From positions 24,819,415-24,883,414 of the forward strand of contig CP154955.1 in NCBI GenBank assembly GCA_039621445.1: 64,000 nt of DNA. The letters run 5' to 3'. The notes beneath the pieces are model-generated. The model saw only the letters and a program-made list of their open reading frames with translations, searched no databases and was not told where the DNA came from. Shown piece after piece: positions 11,660 to 22,201 of the stretch (position 1 is its first letter; the number at the start of each line of letters is the position of its first letter). The stretch is from Euglena gracilis. Its lineage: Eukaryota > Euglenida > Euglenophyceae > Euglenales. Position numbers and translations under genes: made by a program.

Positions 11660-12161
11660 GTATTGAGGTAGGTGGTAGGGGGGGTCCCGACCACCCCCCC
11701 CTGGGGGGTAAGGTGGTAGGGGGGGGGGTCCGGACCCCCCCCCCCCCTAGATGTTGGGAGGGGGGGTCCGGACCCCCACCCCCCCCCTCCTTGACAGGTG
11801 CCAAAAATAGCAGAAAATTTTCTTCCGGCGCTGCGCGCCGGAAAATGAGCAAAAAAACACCCCTTTTGCTGACTTTTGGCCATATTGCCCATTTTTTGAT
11901 GTGCTGGTGTTTTCCCCCAAAAAATGTTCAAAAAAATTTCAAAAAATGAGCGTTTTTGGATCGATTTTCAAAGAAAAATCAGGGATTTTTGACCGATTTC
12001 GACCTGATTTCCGGCCCTTTGCCCGTCCATGAAATCGAAAAAATTTCGCCCCCCCCCCCCTCCGTTTCGAAGTAGGAGGGGGGGGTGCGACCCACCCCCC
12101 CCCCCCCTGGCGGGGGGGGGGGCCGACCCCCCCCCCCCTCAAGGCTTCCCGTCCAACCCTG
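11636..12161. mobile_element. hAT-like terminal-inverted-repeat element, copy 1
   Basis: The left end CAGGGTTGGATGGGAAGCC and the right end GGCTTCCCGTCCAACCCTG are inverted repeats with one mismatch in 19. TCCGAGGC occurs immediately before (11628-11635) and again immediately after (12162-12169): an exact 8-bp target duplication, 9 bp if the terminal C is shared. CAGGG termini and 8-bp duplications are typical of hAT transposons. The 526-bp interior is non-coding, with poly-C/G palindromes and GGCGCTGCGCGCCGG-like hairpins, so it is non-autonomous. It interrupts an exon. Confidence 0.8.
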
Positions 12162-12482
12162 TCCGAGGCCCAGTCTGCTGAATTATGCTGTGTTGGCCAT
12201 TTGTGTTGGCTGTGCAAAAGGTTTGAGCTGGAGCGAATTCATATTTTTTGGTGCTGTATGCATCTCAAAAGGCACACACTGGCATTACCAAGGGCACTGC
12301 TGCCACCAGTTGGCAAGCCGCATCTGGTACATAAATATATGTCAATCGTTCGTTCAGTTGCCAAACGCCGGAAGGGTTTTGTGCAAGGAGAGAGCGAACG
12401 CAGGAGGGCTCCCAGGCTGTGTTTTCATAGCACCCCTGTGCAATTCCTTTCCCCGGGGACACTCAGTGAATCGCTGTCCCAG

Positions 12483-12540
12483 GCACGTCTCTCCACCTAT
12501 GAGGCGGGAGCAGCGCGATGCCGAAAAGCGGGAAGTGGAG
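12483..12540 (+). CDS. Exon: start of coiled-coil region
   Basis: Acceptor cgctgtcccag, phase 2 to 0, with a GT donor exactly after GAG. It reads HVSPPMRREQRDAEKREVE, the first of many E/R/Q-rich helical exons. The choice of frame rests on this composition and on phase agreement with both neighbours. Confidence 0.7.
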
Positions 12541-12599
12541 GTGTGCTCTGTGGGCACGTCACTGCCAGGCTGAAGTTTGCGGCAAGGCCGACCCCATCC

Positions 12600-12830
12600 C
12601 TGCAGGTGGGTGCCTGCCTGGGCGGGCACTCCAAAGCACCCAGATCTGACCCCCCCCCCCCCCGGGGTGGGGGGGGAAGGCAATTCCGACACCGAAGGTG
12701 CAAGCAGCCCAGAAACGGCGATTTTGGGCAATTTTTTTTTGGCCCAAGACCAGAAAGGCAGTGACCCCGGGGGGGGGGGGGGTAGTGCCTGCCCAGACAC
12801 TCCAGGACACCCTCCCAGGGATCGGTAAAA
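12600..12830. repeat. Repeat copy with GTGCCTGCC palindromes
   Basis: GTGCCTGCCTGGGCGGGCAC at the left and TAGTGCCTGCCCAGACACTC at the right flank a poly-C/G hairpin core. The same arms recur at about 14565, 15650, 15710, 20070, 20135, 21140 and 21200. Confidence 0.65.
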
Positions 12831-13232
12831 TTCAGCAACAGACAACTGACTCGTTTTTGGCTCCCCTCCTCCCCCCCCGGGGTTTGGCCGGGAAGGACCA
12901 AAACCTGAGCAGCTTCTGGTTTTCAGCAAAATCCATTGGTTTTAACCCATTCTTTTTTTTTTTTGCTGGAGTGATCAGAGTCCCCCCCCCCCCCCGAGGT
13001 AGGAAGTGGGTGAATGTTTTTTGAAAATGATTGGCTGGTCTTTTGAAATGGACTTTGCCCTCCCCCCATCTCCCCGGGGTCAGTAAGCTCCCCCCGGACT
13101 TGGAAGGTGCTCAACCCCTCTCACCGTCCGTCACTCCCTCCCACCCACCCACCCCCCCCCCCCGCCTGCCACCCCCCTTGCACTCCAGCCTGCCCGCCAG
13201 CCTGCCTGGCTGCGCCCCCCCTTGCCCGCCAG

Positions 13233-13376
13233 GACAAGACCCAGCTGCTGCTTGAGCTGCAGCACCGCCGGGAGCAGCAGGACCGGCTGGAGGCGGAGCG
13301 GCGGCTCGAGCGGGAACGGGAGGCCCTGGCGCGACAGCAGGAGGTGGAGGCCGCCGCCGCCGCCCTCCTCCTCGAG
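13233..13376 (+). CDS. Exon: coiled coil
   Basis: Acceptor cttgcccgccag after C-rich tracts, phase 0. It encodes DKTQLLLELQHRREQQDRLE, then an Arg/Glu-rich helix ending EREALARQQEVE and an Ala run. Heptad-like spacing of Leu suggests a coiled coil. Two GT donors are possible, after codon 37 (13343) or codon 48 (13376), both phase 0. Confidence 0.85.
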
Positions 13377-14047
13377 GTCCCCCCCCCAACCGCCTTTGCC
13401 ACCACAGCCTTGCCCCCTCCCCATCAGCGAACGCGTCCCGGCCTGGAGGCTGGTGGGATCCCCGCTGCCACCCCCTCAAGCTGCATTTGACGCAAATCTC
13501 TCTACTGGCAATGGATTTTCGAGGGCCCTTCTTCCCTCCGAAGTGTCTCATTTCGACACTTGTAGTGAGTTGAAGGGTTTGTGGGTTACGTTGATCCAGG
13601 TACTCGTGCAGAAAGCCTGTATTCTCCCCCAAATACTCCTCTCTCCCAAGCAGCTGTGTTTCGGAGTTGCTTTTCTGGCTGGGTAAGTTGTGTGCTTCAA
13701 ATGGACAGCAATACCTGCACCAACCCTTTGCTATGGAGCCACTAAACGTTTGAATGGGTTGCTCAGCCATCAACGTTCAAAAAAAAAATTCTTGGGTTGT
13801 TGTGGTATGAGATGACTAGAAAATGGTTTGAGTTTTTGTCGGTTTTTTTGTTGCTGGGTTGCTGCAGACTGTTTTTATTTGGCATCTCAATTATACCGTT
13901 TCCCTGTGAACTTGGATGTGACAAATCGATTAGGGCGTCGATTGGAATGTTTAATGTGACCTCCTGCAAACCCGCAGACTGCCTTCCTTGCCTGTCTGTC
14001 CACTTGTCCGATCCCCTGTGGTGCCACGTTCCATTTTCACACCACAG

Positions 14048-14167
14048 GAAGAGAATCGACAGAGGGAGGAGAATGAGTGGAAGCGACTGGAACAGCTGCC
14101 CCCGGGATCCCACTACGGCCATCGCCTTCCGCACGCACCCACTCATCCCCCGGAAGGCTGTGCCGCG
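14048..14167 (+). CDS. Exon: coiled coil with basic/Pro tail
   Basis: Acceptor ttcacaccacag, phase 0. It begins EENRQREENEWKRLEQL, a clear charged helix. The frame stays open through a less helical part to a GT donor at 14168, 40 codons, phase 0. The 3' half has weaker codon bias and might be intron with a non-GT donor. Confidence 0.65.
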
Positions 14168-14423
14168 GTGCGATATCATAAAGCGGATTGCCCCACCCAT
14201 CGGCCGGAACTCGCCATTCATTTTGTTGGTTCACCAACAGTGTTGTAGGCCGGGGTCCAGGGCTGGTGGGCGAAGTGGGGGGTGGAAGGCCAGGGGGAGG
14301 TCCAGGGCCGGGAGAGGGTTTGGGGGGTGACAGCAGGAGGTCGGGCCGAGGGTGGGGTGGGCAGAGGGTCGAGGGTGGGGGTGCGGAGGCGGTGAGGCAG
14401 TGGGGCCCCGCCGCTGCCGACAG

Positions 14424-14537
14424 GAGGAGGAGCGGCTGGAGGAGCTGCGGCGGCAGCGCGAGGCGGTGGAGGCGGAGGAGCGGACCCGGCGGGAGCAGAC
14501 TTCTTTGTGCTCGGAGGACCCTGGGGGCCAGGAAAAG
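14424..14537 (+). CDS. Exon: coiled coil
   Basis: Acceptor ctgccgacag, phase 0 at both ends, 38 codons. It reads EEERLEELRRQREAVEAEER, continues TRREQ, then a short polar tail to a GT donor. Composition matches the neighbouring exons. Confidence 0.8.
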
Positions 14538-14694
14538 GTTTCGGAGGGGACTATCCCCGGGCAGGGTAGTGCCTGCCTGGGCAGGTACTCAAGGGCACTC
14601 TGGACCCCTCCTTCGCCCCGGTCTTAAGAAAACCCCTGGTCCGGGTGCGTCGGGGGACCCCCCCCCGGGACTTTCAAAAATGCCTGGCCGGGAA

Positions 14695-14877
14695 GCGGAA
14701 GAGCGGCTGCGACGTGAGGTGGAGCGGCAGCGGAGGGAAGTGGAGGAGTGGCAACTGCGGGAGGCGGAGGAGGGGAAGCGGAGGGAGGAGGAGCGAAAGC
14801 GGCGCAAGAAAGAGGAGCAGAAGCGGCGGAGGCGGACCCCCATTTGCAGCGAGTTGGCATGGCTTCTCAACAGCTAC
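14695..14877 (+). CDS. Duplicated coiled-coil exon, copy B1
   Basis: The frame reads AEERLRREVERQRREVEEWQ and continues with 25 more charged residues to KRRRRTPICSELAW, ending at a GT donor after 61 codons. The other copies have the acceptor GGGAG|GCG. Here the sequence is GGGAAGCG, which moves the AG by one base and would shift the frame. Copy B1 may therefore be mis-spliced or use another acceptor. Confidence 0.6.
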
Positions 14878-15232
14878 GTGGGCTCACTGAAAGTGTTGTT
14901 GTCCCCCCCAAATAAGACAGTGCATCGTTGGCACGGTGTTGCATTTCTGTAATTTGCATTCCGTACAACGTCGGAAAAGTGGTTGAGTGTTTTCATTCAG
15001 CCAGTTTGGCGCACCAGTGCACGCGTTTGGGAGTGCTTTTGCTCGTTCGCAGTGGCTCCATGCAGTTTTTGGTCAGACCATCAAAACAGTCATATTCCCT
15101 GTTCTGGACCCGATTTGTTTCCCGATTTCCCCCTCTGGCCGATTATCTTTGTTGGTTCCCAATTGTGTTCATTTTTCTGAAGTTGCATTTTGAGGGAGAC
15201 GGGCGAACGGCAAACGGCGGCCCGCGGGGGAG

Positions 15233-15289
15233 GCGGTGGTGGCAGCAGCGGCGGAGCAGGCGGAGGCGGAGCGGCAGCGGCTAGAGCAG
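15233..15289 (+). CDS. Duplicated short coiled-coil exon, copy C1
   Basis: After gcgggggag the frame encodes AVVAAAAEQAEAERQRLEQ, 19 codons, then meets TAG. No GT donor fits; CAG|GCTGAA would be a GC-AG donor. The other copies (19650-19706 and 20798-20854) keep the same 57-nt length and frame with only conservative changes. Confidence 0.5.
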
Positions 15290-15339
15290 GCTGAATTTTA
15301 GTTGGGTGCCGACCCCACCCACACAATCATTTAGTCATT

Positions 15340-15650
15340 GGCCGACCCCCCCCCCCCGGGGGGTGACTGGTTTTTTCAGGTGACTGGCTGGTTTTTGGCC
15401 CGGACGCTTGGGGGCTCAGCAAAAAACCACTGAAGTGACCCGGCGCCGAAGGCACCAGAAAAATTTTTGGCCCTTTTTGGGGGTGGTTTTGGTCAAATTT
15501 CATTTGAATTCCAGAGTGGCCGACCCCCCCCCCGGGGGAGTGACTGACTGGTTTCCCCCCAAAAAGTGAATGACTGGTTTTTTGAAAAGTGGAGTGACCA
15601 CCCCTCCCCCCCCTGGGGTCGGTAAAAAAAATGACCGCACCCCAGAAGGG
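15340..15650. repeat. TGACTGACTGG / poly-C-G family, copy 1
   Basis: Blocks of C8-12 followed by G6-8 are joined to GTGACTGGTTTTTTCAGG, a GGCGCCGAAGGCACC hairpin and AGTGACTGACTGGTTTCCCC. The same order recurs at 19755-20070, 20880-21130, 28975-29225 and 57935-58265, and partly at 51160-51250. Confidence 0.75.
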
Positions 15651-15839
15651 AGTGCCTGCCTGGGCAGGCACTCCAAGGAACTCCAAATCCGACCCCCCCC
15701 CGTCGGGGTAGTGCCTGCCTGGGCAGGTACTCAAGGGCATTCTGGACCCCCCTTCGCCCCGGGGTTGGTAAAAAACCCCTGGTCCGGGTGCGCCGGGGAC
15801 CCCCCCCCCCCGGGACTTTCAATAAAGCCTGGCCGGGAG

Positions 15840-15989
15840 GCGGAAGAGCGGCAGCGACGTGAGGCAGAGCGGCAGCGGAGGGAAGTGGAGGAGAGGAAGC
15901 GGAGGGAGAAGGAGAGAAAGCAGCGCGAGAAAGAGGAGCAGAAGCGGCGGAGGCGGACCCCCATTTGCAGCGAGTCAGCATGGGCTGCT
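15840..15989 (+). pseudogene. Duplicated coiled-coil exon, copy B2, with stop
   Basis: Acceptor cctggccgggag, frame AEERQRREAERQRREVEERK and onward to SESAWAA, then TAA at 15990 where copies B1 and B3 continue. No GT donor precedes the stop. It is either a non-functional duplicate, an alternative last exon, or it uses a non-GT donor. Confidence 0.5.
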
Positions 15990-15999
15990 TAACAGCCAC

Positions 16000-18900
16000 G
16001 TGTGGACACCCTGGATGTGTCCCCCAAGGAAGGCAGGGCATGGTTGGCACGGTCTTAGACGGCCGGGAATGCACTTTTCATTTTGGTCTTTTTTGCGCAC
16101 CTGCGCATTCTTTTTGACCAATTTTGTTGCCTTCACTTGACGGGGCGGCGCACCTGTCAGGTGAAACCCCTGGCACCAAAGTGGGTACCACTACCTTCGA
16201 TCCCTGGGTTTTTTCCTGGGCAAACCTATTTTTTTTCGTTTTGAAAAATGACGGTTTAGCACCTCCGTCGACCGGGGGAAAACCCCCGACTGCCGAAGTA
16301 GGTGCGAAACAAAACGCTGTTTCACGAGGACAAACCCTCGTCAGGTGAAGGCGTTGTACCTGTGGCTGTCCCCCCTGTTTTGTGGTGCCGAGTGAATGCG
16401 CAGGTGCGCATTCACTCCCCTCCCCGTCCCGGCCTTTTCCTGAAGTTTTTGACGGTTATTGTGGCTTCCGGGGGTGGTTGTGGGAAGGGGGCACTGTGGT
16501 CTCCACAGTTAGAGTGGAGGGGAGGTTCTGTGCCCTGTGCTGGAAGCAGGGCAGTAGGGGGCGATGGTGAATGTTTGTTGTGTGCGTGTCTCTGCATTCA
16601 GAGAGTGGCGGGGTGGGTGTGTTTAAATACACACCAGATGTGTGTGGGGGAGGGCTCGTCACCCTCCTCAGGCTGCCTGCTGTTTGCATTCCACGCGGTG
16701 CACTGCACCCCTTTGACACATGCAGGCGCAGCATCCTTCCAGTGGCGCACGCCGTCCGCTCCGCATGTGCCTTCTCATAGGCACCACGGCACACATCACC
16801 ATGTGGGACCACCTGTGTTTGGGTCTGACGTTTGGGATGGGGTGCTGGGTATGGAAGGGGGGGCTTGCACTCTTTTCCTGTATGTCATTGGTTTTGAAAG
16901 GTACGGGGCGGAGCCCCACTTCAACCCTTTCTACCGCAGACTACACCCTCCAGAACAGCTTCCACAAACGATACAAATTGCTCCTCTCCGAGGTTGCATG
17001 AGGCACAAAAATGCGCACGTGCGCACTCTTGAGGCCATTCCTTCGCTGGCTGGCTGTGATTCTATCTGCAGGAGAGGAGGGGAGCAGTGCTGGGCAACCA
17101 CAAGCGTGCGCACCTGCGCCTTTCGTGGGGGGGGGGGGTGCGCCGGTGCGCAGTCTCTGTGTTGTGGGGAGCTGTGTCTCACACTCCTGAACCCAGTGCC
17201 AGCACAGCATTCTGGCAGGGCAACCCCCAAGGTGCACTGCTGGCCTGCATTGTTGACGACTTCAGAGGCGTCTCATTGCACAGGTGGATGACGCCAGAGC
17301 AGGGTGTACGTCTCCCTGGCTGTGCCTCCACCTTGTGTGCTGAGTTGTTGGGCATCGCCCTGTGTGGCAACCTCCTACCAGGGTGCTTTAAGGGGAGACA
17401 CAAGAAGGGAATGCACCTGTGCGCATTCACCCCGATGTGCCATGTTTGACTGCAGCCATTGCGGATGGGGTGTGTGGCGAAGGTGCTTGGTCTTCACAGC
17501 GGCCAGGGAATGTGTAGTTTGCAGTGCTGGAGCGTCGACTCCGAGTACATGATAAAAAAGGGTTCTGTGTGGTGGGTGACGTTTGTTGCCAACAAGGCCA
17601 CAGGTGGTGGTCCTCCCCTGCTGTGTTTCGCTCCAGGGCTGCCTCGTCCTCGGACACCATTCGATCCTCGCAGGGAGGTCTACACCTCAGCCGTGTGGTT
17701 TCAAACCGAGGTCAGGCGGGGGGAGTTGGCGTGGGTGGTGGCATGCCCACCTGGGAGTGCAAATATTCGGCGGTGTGGCTGTAATTTAAAGAAAAGCACA
17801 GGACGCTTTTTTGCGCATGTGCGCATTTGCCGTCTTTTTACTCATGGCATGAAGACTGCTGACTGCAGTTGGGAATTAGGGTGCCGTCAATGAGGAATTT
17901 CCTCAGGCACTGATGTCCCTTTCTCATCCGTTTTCCCTTGGTACGACACAGTGGAATGCACAGAAAAAGCAGAAATAAAAAACTTATTGGGTTTATCGGC
18001 AAGTTTTTGTTGTGATGTGCTTGTGCCTGTCTCACGATCTCAAGGGGCTGGATAAATTTTGTTCAAGGACTGACCAATGGTGTGCGCTTCTTTGAAGCAT
18101 TGTGAAATAATTCCGTGTTTACAGGCCGTTTTTGGGAAAAGGTGGTGACAGGCGTGTTTCGCTCTCGAGGTGCCAACCCCGTGAGCACTGTGTGTAGAAC
18201 CAGACACAACCCCTTGCGTTGACCCTAATTGTGGGGCACAGTGCTCCTTGCACCGTGCACCGCAGCCCAACGTAAGGTTGTTCAGGGCGACCATTGGCTG
18301 TGTGCTGCCATGTATGCTCTGGGGCATGGGGTCGGACAACGCTGGCATCAACCGGCCCATCACCTCCGCCGGGTGGGGGACGGTTTCACGTCCGTCGTGA
18401 CGTGCTACACACGTTCATGAGGGCAGCGTACGCTGGGCTGGGCACTGGACTGCAGCGGGTGAAGTCGAATGCGCAGGTGCTCATTCTGATTTGTTCGGTG
18501 ACTTGACCTGCAGGGAGGCAGTTCCCCTGTCAGTGAATGACATGTATTCGTGCTTTGACACCTGCCGTCGCCGAGCCCAGGGTTTTCCACGCCGTTGCAG
18601 GTGTCGTGTTCCAGGGTGTGGTCTGATACAGTGACATTGTTGCCCAGGGTGATTCTCTTGGTTCAACTGCCCCCCACACACCCATGTTCTGTAAGCCCGG
18701 AACCACATCACAGCGTGCACAGCTCAGACTCTAGGCAGGCAAACAACAGGCCCCAGTGTGTCCTTCAACATCAATGCGCGTGTGCGCATTCCCTTTTCAA
18801 ACAGCCTGTGTCCATTCCAAAAAAATGCGCACCGGCGCATTCTTTTGGGTTTCCAAAAATGCGCAGGTGCGCATTCTTCGGCCTTGGCACTTAGTGGCAT

Positions 18901-19340
18901 CCCTATTGTTTTGACCTTCAGAGGGCTGTGTCTCTGTGGCTGCAAAGAGTTCCTTCCCATGCTCATCCCAGGTTCGCCAGGCCCTGCTCCCGCAAGCCAT
19001 CAGCTCACATCTGTGAACACAAGGTGGCACACCCAGGTCCAGGTTGGCCTGCGTCGTCCGTGTTCTGCATGCCGTGTGAGCGTGCCGAGTGTGTGACCAG
19101 CACCGCAGTCGTCGTGAAACGGCTGTAAACAGCATGCTACCTTGTTGAACCAGTAAACAAGGGGTGGTCCTTGTGGTCGTGCAATATCCAAACAAATATC
19201 CATTTTTGTGTACCCACTCTGGAAGAGGCATCAAACCATGCAGAATGGGCACCTGCCCACTCCGCTTCCAAAATGCGCGGATGCGCATTTTCACTAAAAC
19301 TGTCAGAATTTTGTGACGCAACAAGAAAAGTTCATTCCCG
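16000..19340. other. Intronic or intergenic stretch with TGCGCA palindromes
   Basis: No exon is supported. The region holds at least eleven copies of an imperfect palindrome near AATGCGCAGGTGCGCATT (16395, 17010, 17105, 17410, 17811, 18467, 18773, 18825, 18858, 19273 and others). A frame around 17200-17400 includes AFWQGNPQGALL and CAELLGIAL, faintly like reverse transcriptase/RNase H motifs, but it is not enough to call an element. Confidence 0.5.
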
Positions 19341-19649
19341 GCCGTCTAAGACGGTGCTGCATTTCTGTAGTTTGCATTCCGTACAACGTCGGAAAAGTGG
19401 TGAGTGTTTTCATTCAGCCAGTTTGGCGCACCAGTGCACGCGTTTGGGAGTGCTTTTGCTCGTTCGCAGTGGCTCCATGCAGTTTTTGGTCAGATCATCA
19501 AAACAGTCATATTCCCTGTTCTTGACCCGATTTGTTTCCCGACTTCCCCCTCTGGCCGATTATCTTTGTTGGAGCCCAATTGTGTTCATTTTTCTGAAGT
19601 TGCATTTTGAGGGAGACGGGCGAACGGCAAACGGCGGCCCGCGGGGGAG

Positions 19650-19706
19650 GCAGTGGCGGCAGCGGCGGCGGAGCAGGCGGAGGCGGAGCGGCAGCGGCTA
19701 GAGCAG
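19650..19706 (+). CDS. Duplicated short coiled-coil exon, copy C2
   Basis: Frame AVAAAAAEQAEAERQRLEQ after GGGAG, the same 57-nt length and boundaries as the copies at 15233 and 20798, again followed by GCTGAATTTTAG rather than a GT donor. Confidence 0.5.
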
Positions 19707-20277
19707 GCTGAATTTTAGTTGGGTGCCGACCCCACCCACACAATCATTTTGTCACTGGCCGAACCCCCCCCCCGGGGGGGGTGACTGGTTTTTTCAGGTG
19801 ACTGGCTGGTTTTTGGCCCGGACGCTTGGGGGGTCGGCAAAAAACCACTGAAGTGACCCGGTACCGAAGGCACTAGAAAAATTTTGGCCTTCTTTTTAGG
19901 TTTTTTGGTCAAATTTCCTTTGAATTCCAGAGTGGCCGACCCCCCCCCCGGGGGTAGTGACTGACTGGTTTCCCCCAAAACAGTGACTGAGTGGTTTTTT
20001 AAAAAGTGGAGTAAACCCCCCTCCCCCTCCCTGGGGTGGGGAAAAAAATTGTATGACCGCACCGCAGAAGGGGGTGCCTGCCTGGGCAGGCACTCCAAGG
20101 CACTCCAAATCCGACCCCCCCCCCCGTCGGGGTAGTGCCTGCCTGGGCAGGAACTCAAGGGCACTCTGGACCCATCCTTCGCCCCGGTCTTAAGAAAACC
20201 CCTGGTCCGGGTGCGTCGGGGGACCCCCCCCGACCCCACCCCCCCCCCCGATACTTTCAATAAAGCCTGGCAGGGAG

Positions 20278-20440
20278 GCGGAAGAGCGGCAGCGGAGGGA
20301 AGTGGAGGAGTGGCAACTGCGGGAGGCGGAGGCGAGGAAGTGGAGGGAGGAGGAGCGAAAGCGGCGCGAGAAAGAGGAGCAGAAGCGGCGGAGGCAGACC
20401 CCCATTTGCAGCGAGTTGGCATGGGCTTCTCAAGAGCTAC
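20278..20440 (+). CDS. Duplicated coiled-coil exon, copy B3
   Basis: Acceptor gcctggcagggag. The frame reads AEERQRREVEEWQLREAEAR, then KWREEERKRREKEEQ and a TPICSELAW tail, to a GT donor at 20441 (phase 1). It lacks the 15-nt stretch coding LRREV found in B1, so copies differ in length by whole codons. Confidence 0.6.
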
Positions 20441-20797
20441 GTGGGCTCACTGAATGTGTTGTTGTACCCCCCCCCCAAATAAGACAGTGCATCGTTGGCA
20501 CGGTGTTGCATTTCTGTAGTTTGCATTCCGTACAACGTCGGAAAAGTGGTGAGTGTTTTCATTCAGCCAGTTTGGCGCACCAGTGCACGCGTTTGGGAGT
20601 GCTTTGCTCGTTCGCAGTGGCTCCATGCAGTTTTTGGTTAGATCATCAAAACAGTCATATTCCCTGTTCTTGACCCGATTTGTTTCCCGACTTCCCCCTC
20701 TGGCCAATTATCTTTGTTGGAGCCCAATTGTGTTCATTTTTCTGAAGTTGCATTTTGAGGGAGACGGGCGAACGGCAAACGGCGGCCCGCGGGGGAG

Positions 20798-20854
20798 GCG
20801 GTGGCGGCAGCGGCGGCGGAGCAGGCAGAGGCGGAGCGGCAGCGGCTAGAGCAG
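20798..20854 (+). CDS. Duplicated short coiled-coil exon, copy C3
   Basis: Third copy of the 57-nt Ala/Glu frame, AVAAAAAEQAEAERQRLEQ, again after GGGAG and before GCTGAA. Conservation of length and frame across the three copies is the evidence for coding. Confidence 0.5.
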
Positions 20855-21280
20855 GCTGAATTTAGTTGGGTGCCGACCCCACGCATACAATCACTGACTG
20901 ACTGGTTTTTCCCTGAACCCCCGGGCCGACGTCAAAAACCACTGAAGTGACCCGGCACCGAAGGCGCCGAAAAAAATTTTCTGGCCCTCTTTTTGTGTTT
21001 TTTGGTCGAATTTCCTTTGAATGCCACTGTGTACCCAATTCCCCCGGGGGGTGGGGTAGTGACTGACTGGTTTTTTAAAAGTGGAGTCACCCCCCCTCCC
21101 CTCCGGGGTCGGTAAAAAAAATGTATGACCACACCCCAGAAGGCCTGCCTATCAGGCACTCCAAGGCACTCCAAATCCGACCCCCCCCCCGGGCGGGGTA
21201 GTGCCTGCCTGGGCAGGTACTCAAGGGCACTCTGGACCCCCCTTTCCCCCGGGGTTGGTAAAAATCGGCCTGGGTGGGAG

Positions 21281-21496
21281 GCGGAGGAGCGGGCGTGGTG
21301 GCAGGGGGAGGTCCAGCGCTCGGAGGAGGAGGCGCGCCGCCGGGAGGAGGAGGGCTGCCTCGACGAGATCGCGGAGCTGCGGCGGCGGGAGGAGGAGGAG
21401 CTGCTGCGGCTGGAGGCGGAGGCCACGCGCCGGGGGGGGGGGGGGTCGCGCGCGACGCGTGCACCGCCGCTGTTCCAGTCCTGGCTTCCCGTCGCC
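21281..21496 (+). CDS. Exon: coiled coil, diverged B-type copy
   Basis: Acceptor ggcctgggtgggag, the same intron 3' context as the B exons. The frame reads AEERAWWQGEVQRSEEEARR, then REEEGCLDEIAELRRREEEE and LLRLEAEATRR. After about 21440 it runs through a G-run into less convincing sequence to a GT donor at 21497 (phase 0); the true end may be nearer 21440. This is the best-preserved long helix of the region. Confidence 0.75.
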
Positions 21497-21716
21497 GTGC
21501 CATTGGAATACTTTTTGCATGCTGGCTCATGTTGGTTTGTGTGTGTTTTGAACTGATTTTGCACATTGATTTTGCATCTTCCACAACCGCCTCGTTCATG
21601 TGTCCCCTCCCAACGCAGTTCGCGTGGTGTATGGCAGCGCTCTGCGTCGTCGTCCCTCCTCCCCCCACCTCCACTCCCCGGCCCCGCGCGTGTGGGCAAT
21701 GCAACGGCGGTGCCAG

Positions 21717-21811
21717 GAGAGGGAGCAGGAGGAGGCCCAGGCGCGGCGGGAGGAAGAGGAGCGGGTGCGGCTGGAGGAGGCGGAGCGGCAACGGCAGCAG
21801 CGGCCAGGGCC
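21717..21811 (+). CDS. Exon: coiled coil ending in a transposable element
   Basis: Acceptor ggcggtgccag; the upstream acceptor aacgcag at 21620 is possible. It encodes EREQEEAQARREEEERVRLE, then EAERQRQQR, at which point the element at 21805 begins. The GT in the element's terminal repeat (CC|GTACGG) gives phase 2, which does not match the next exon (phase 0), so the exact splice used here is unresolved. Confidence 0.65.
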
Positions 21812-22201
21812 GTACGGGAATGGATGAATGGAATGGGTATTGGGGAGGGTCTGACCCCCCTCCCCCCCGTGTTGGGGCCACCAGGAGCACAGGCGGATTA
21901 TCACCATGATCCCGGCCCCATTCCCGGATTTTTTTTCCAGTTGCGAGCGACTGGATTTCTAGTTTCCGAATCACCTCCATTTGACCCCCAACTCCCCGCC
22001 AGGCCTGAGTTATTCAGCCACAAAGGAGTTCAAACTGGGTAGGATTGCCCCCCCCCCCTGTATTTCCAGGGGCGCCAATTACAGGTCTTATATTTTTTTC
22101 CCCTCCGGCTTCTCGGCCGCTGAAGGAATCTTTCCTTTGCACGGGGCCGCGGTGGGCAGAGGGCGGTGGGCCCTCCCCCCAGGCCTTCCCGTCCAGCCCT
22201 G
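21805..22201. mobile_element. hAT-like element, copy 2, between coiled-coil exons
   Basis: The left end CAGGGCCGTACGGGAATGG and the right end GGCCTTCCCGTCCAGCCCTG are imperfect inverted repeats, homologous to the ends of copies at 11636 and 62136. Flanks GCAGCGGC and GCGGCGGG agree at 6 of 8 positions, a decayed target duplication. Coding sequence of identical character lies on both sides (QRQQR before, RREAEL after), so the element was inserted into one exon. Its interior contains the repeat shared with 51990-52205. Confidence 0.65.
21855..22058. repeat. Dispersed repeat shared with 51990-52205
   Basis: GGATTATCACCATGATCCCG, CAACTCCCCGCCAGGC and CAAACTGGGTAGGAT occur in the same order and spacing in both places, with about 85% identity by eye. 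Confidence 0.8.

Larger units (their letters stand above)
14565..21210. repeat. Locally duplicated exon-intron array
   Basis: Three block types recur in order. Block A is intron with GTGCCTGCCTGGGCAGG and TGACTGACTGG motifs. Block B is an E/R/K-rich coiled-coil exon. Block C is about 430 bp starting ACGTGGGCTCACTGAA and ending with a 57-nt Ala/Glu-rich frame. B is at 14695, 15840, 20278 and (diverged) 21281. C is at about 14875-15350, 19360-19770 and 20440-20890. A is at about 15340-15840, 19755-20275 and 20880-21275. Copies of C are roughly 97% alike by eye, so the duplications are fairly recent. 16.0-19.35 kb is unrelated sequence between copies. Confidence 0.85.

Noticed and set aside
17200-17400. 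Reverse-transcriptase/RNase H-like words (QGNPQGALL, CAELLGIAL)
   Set aside because: There is no YXDD motif, no extended frame and no terminal structure, so the resemblance is too slight.
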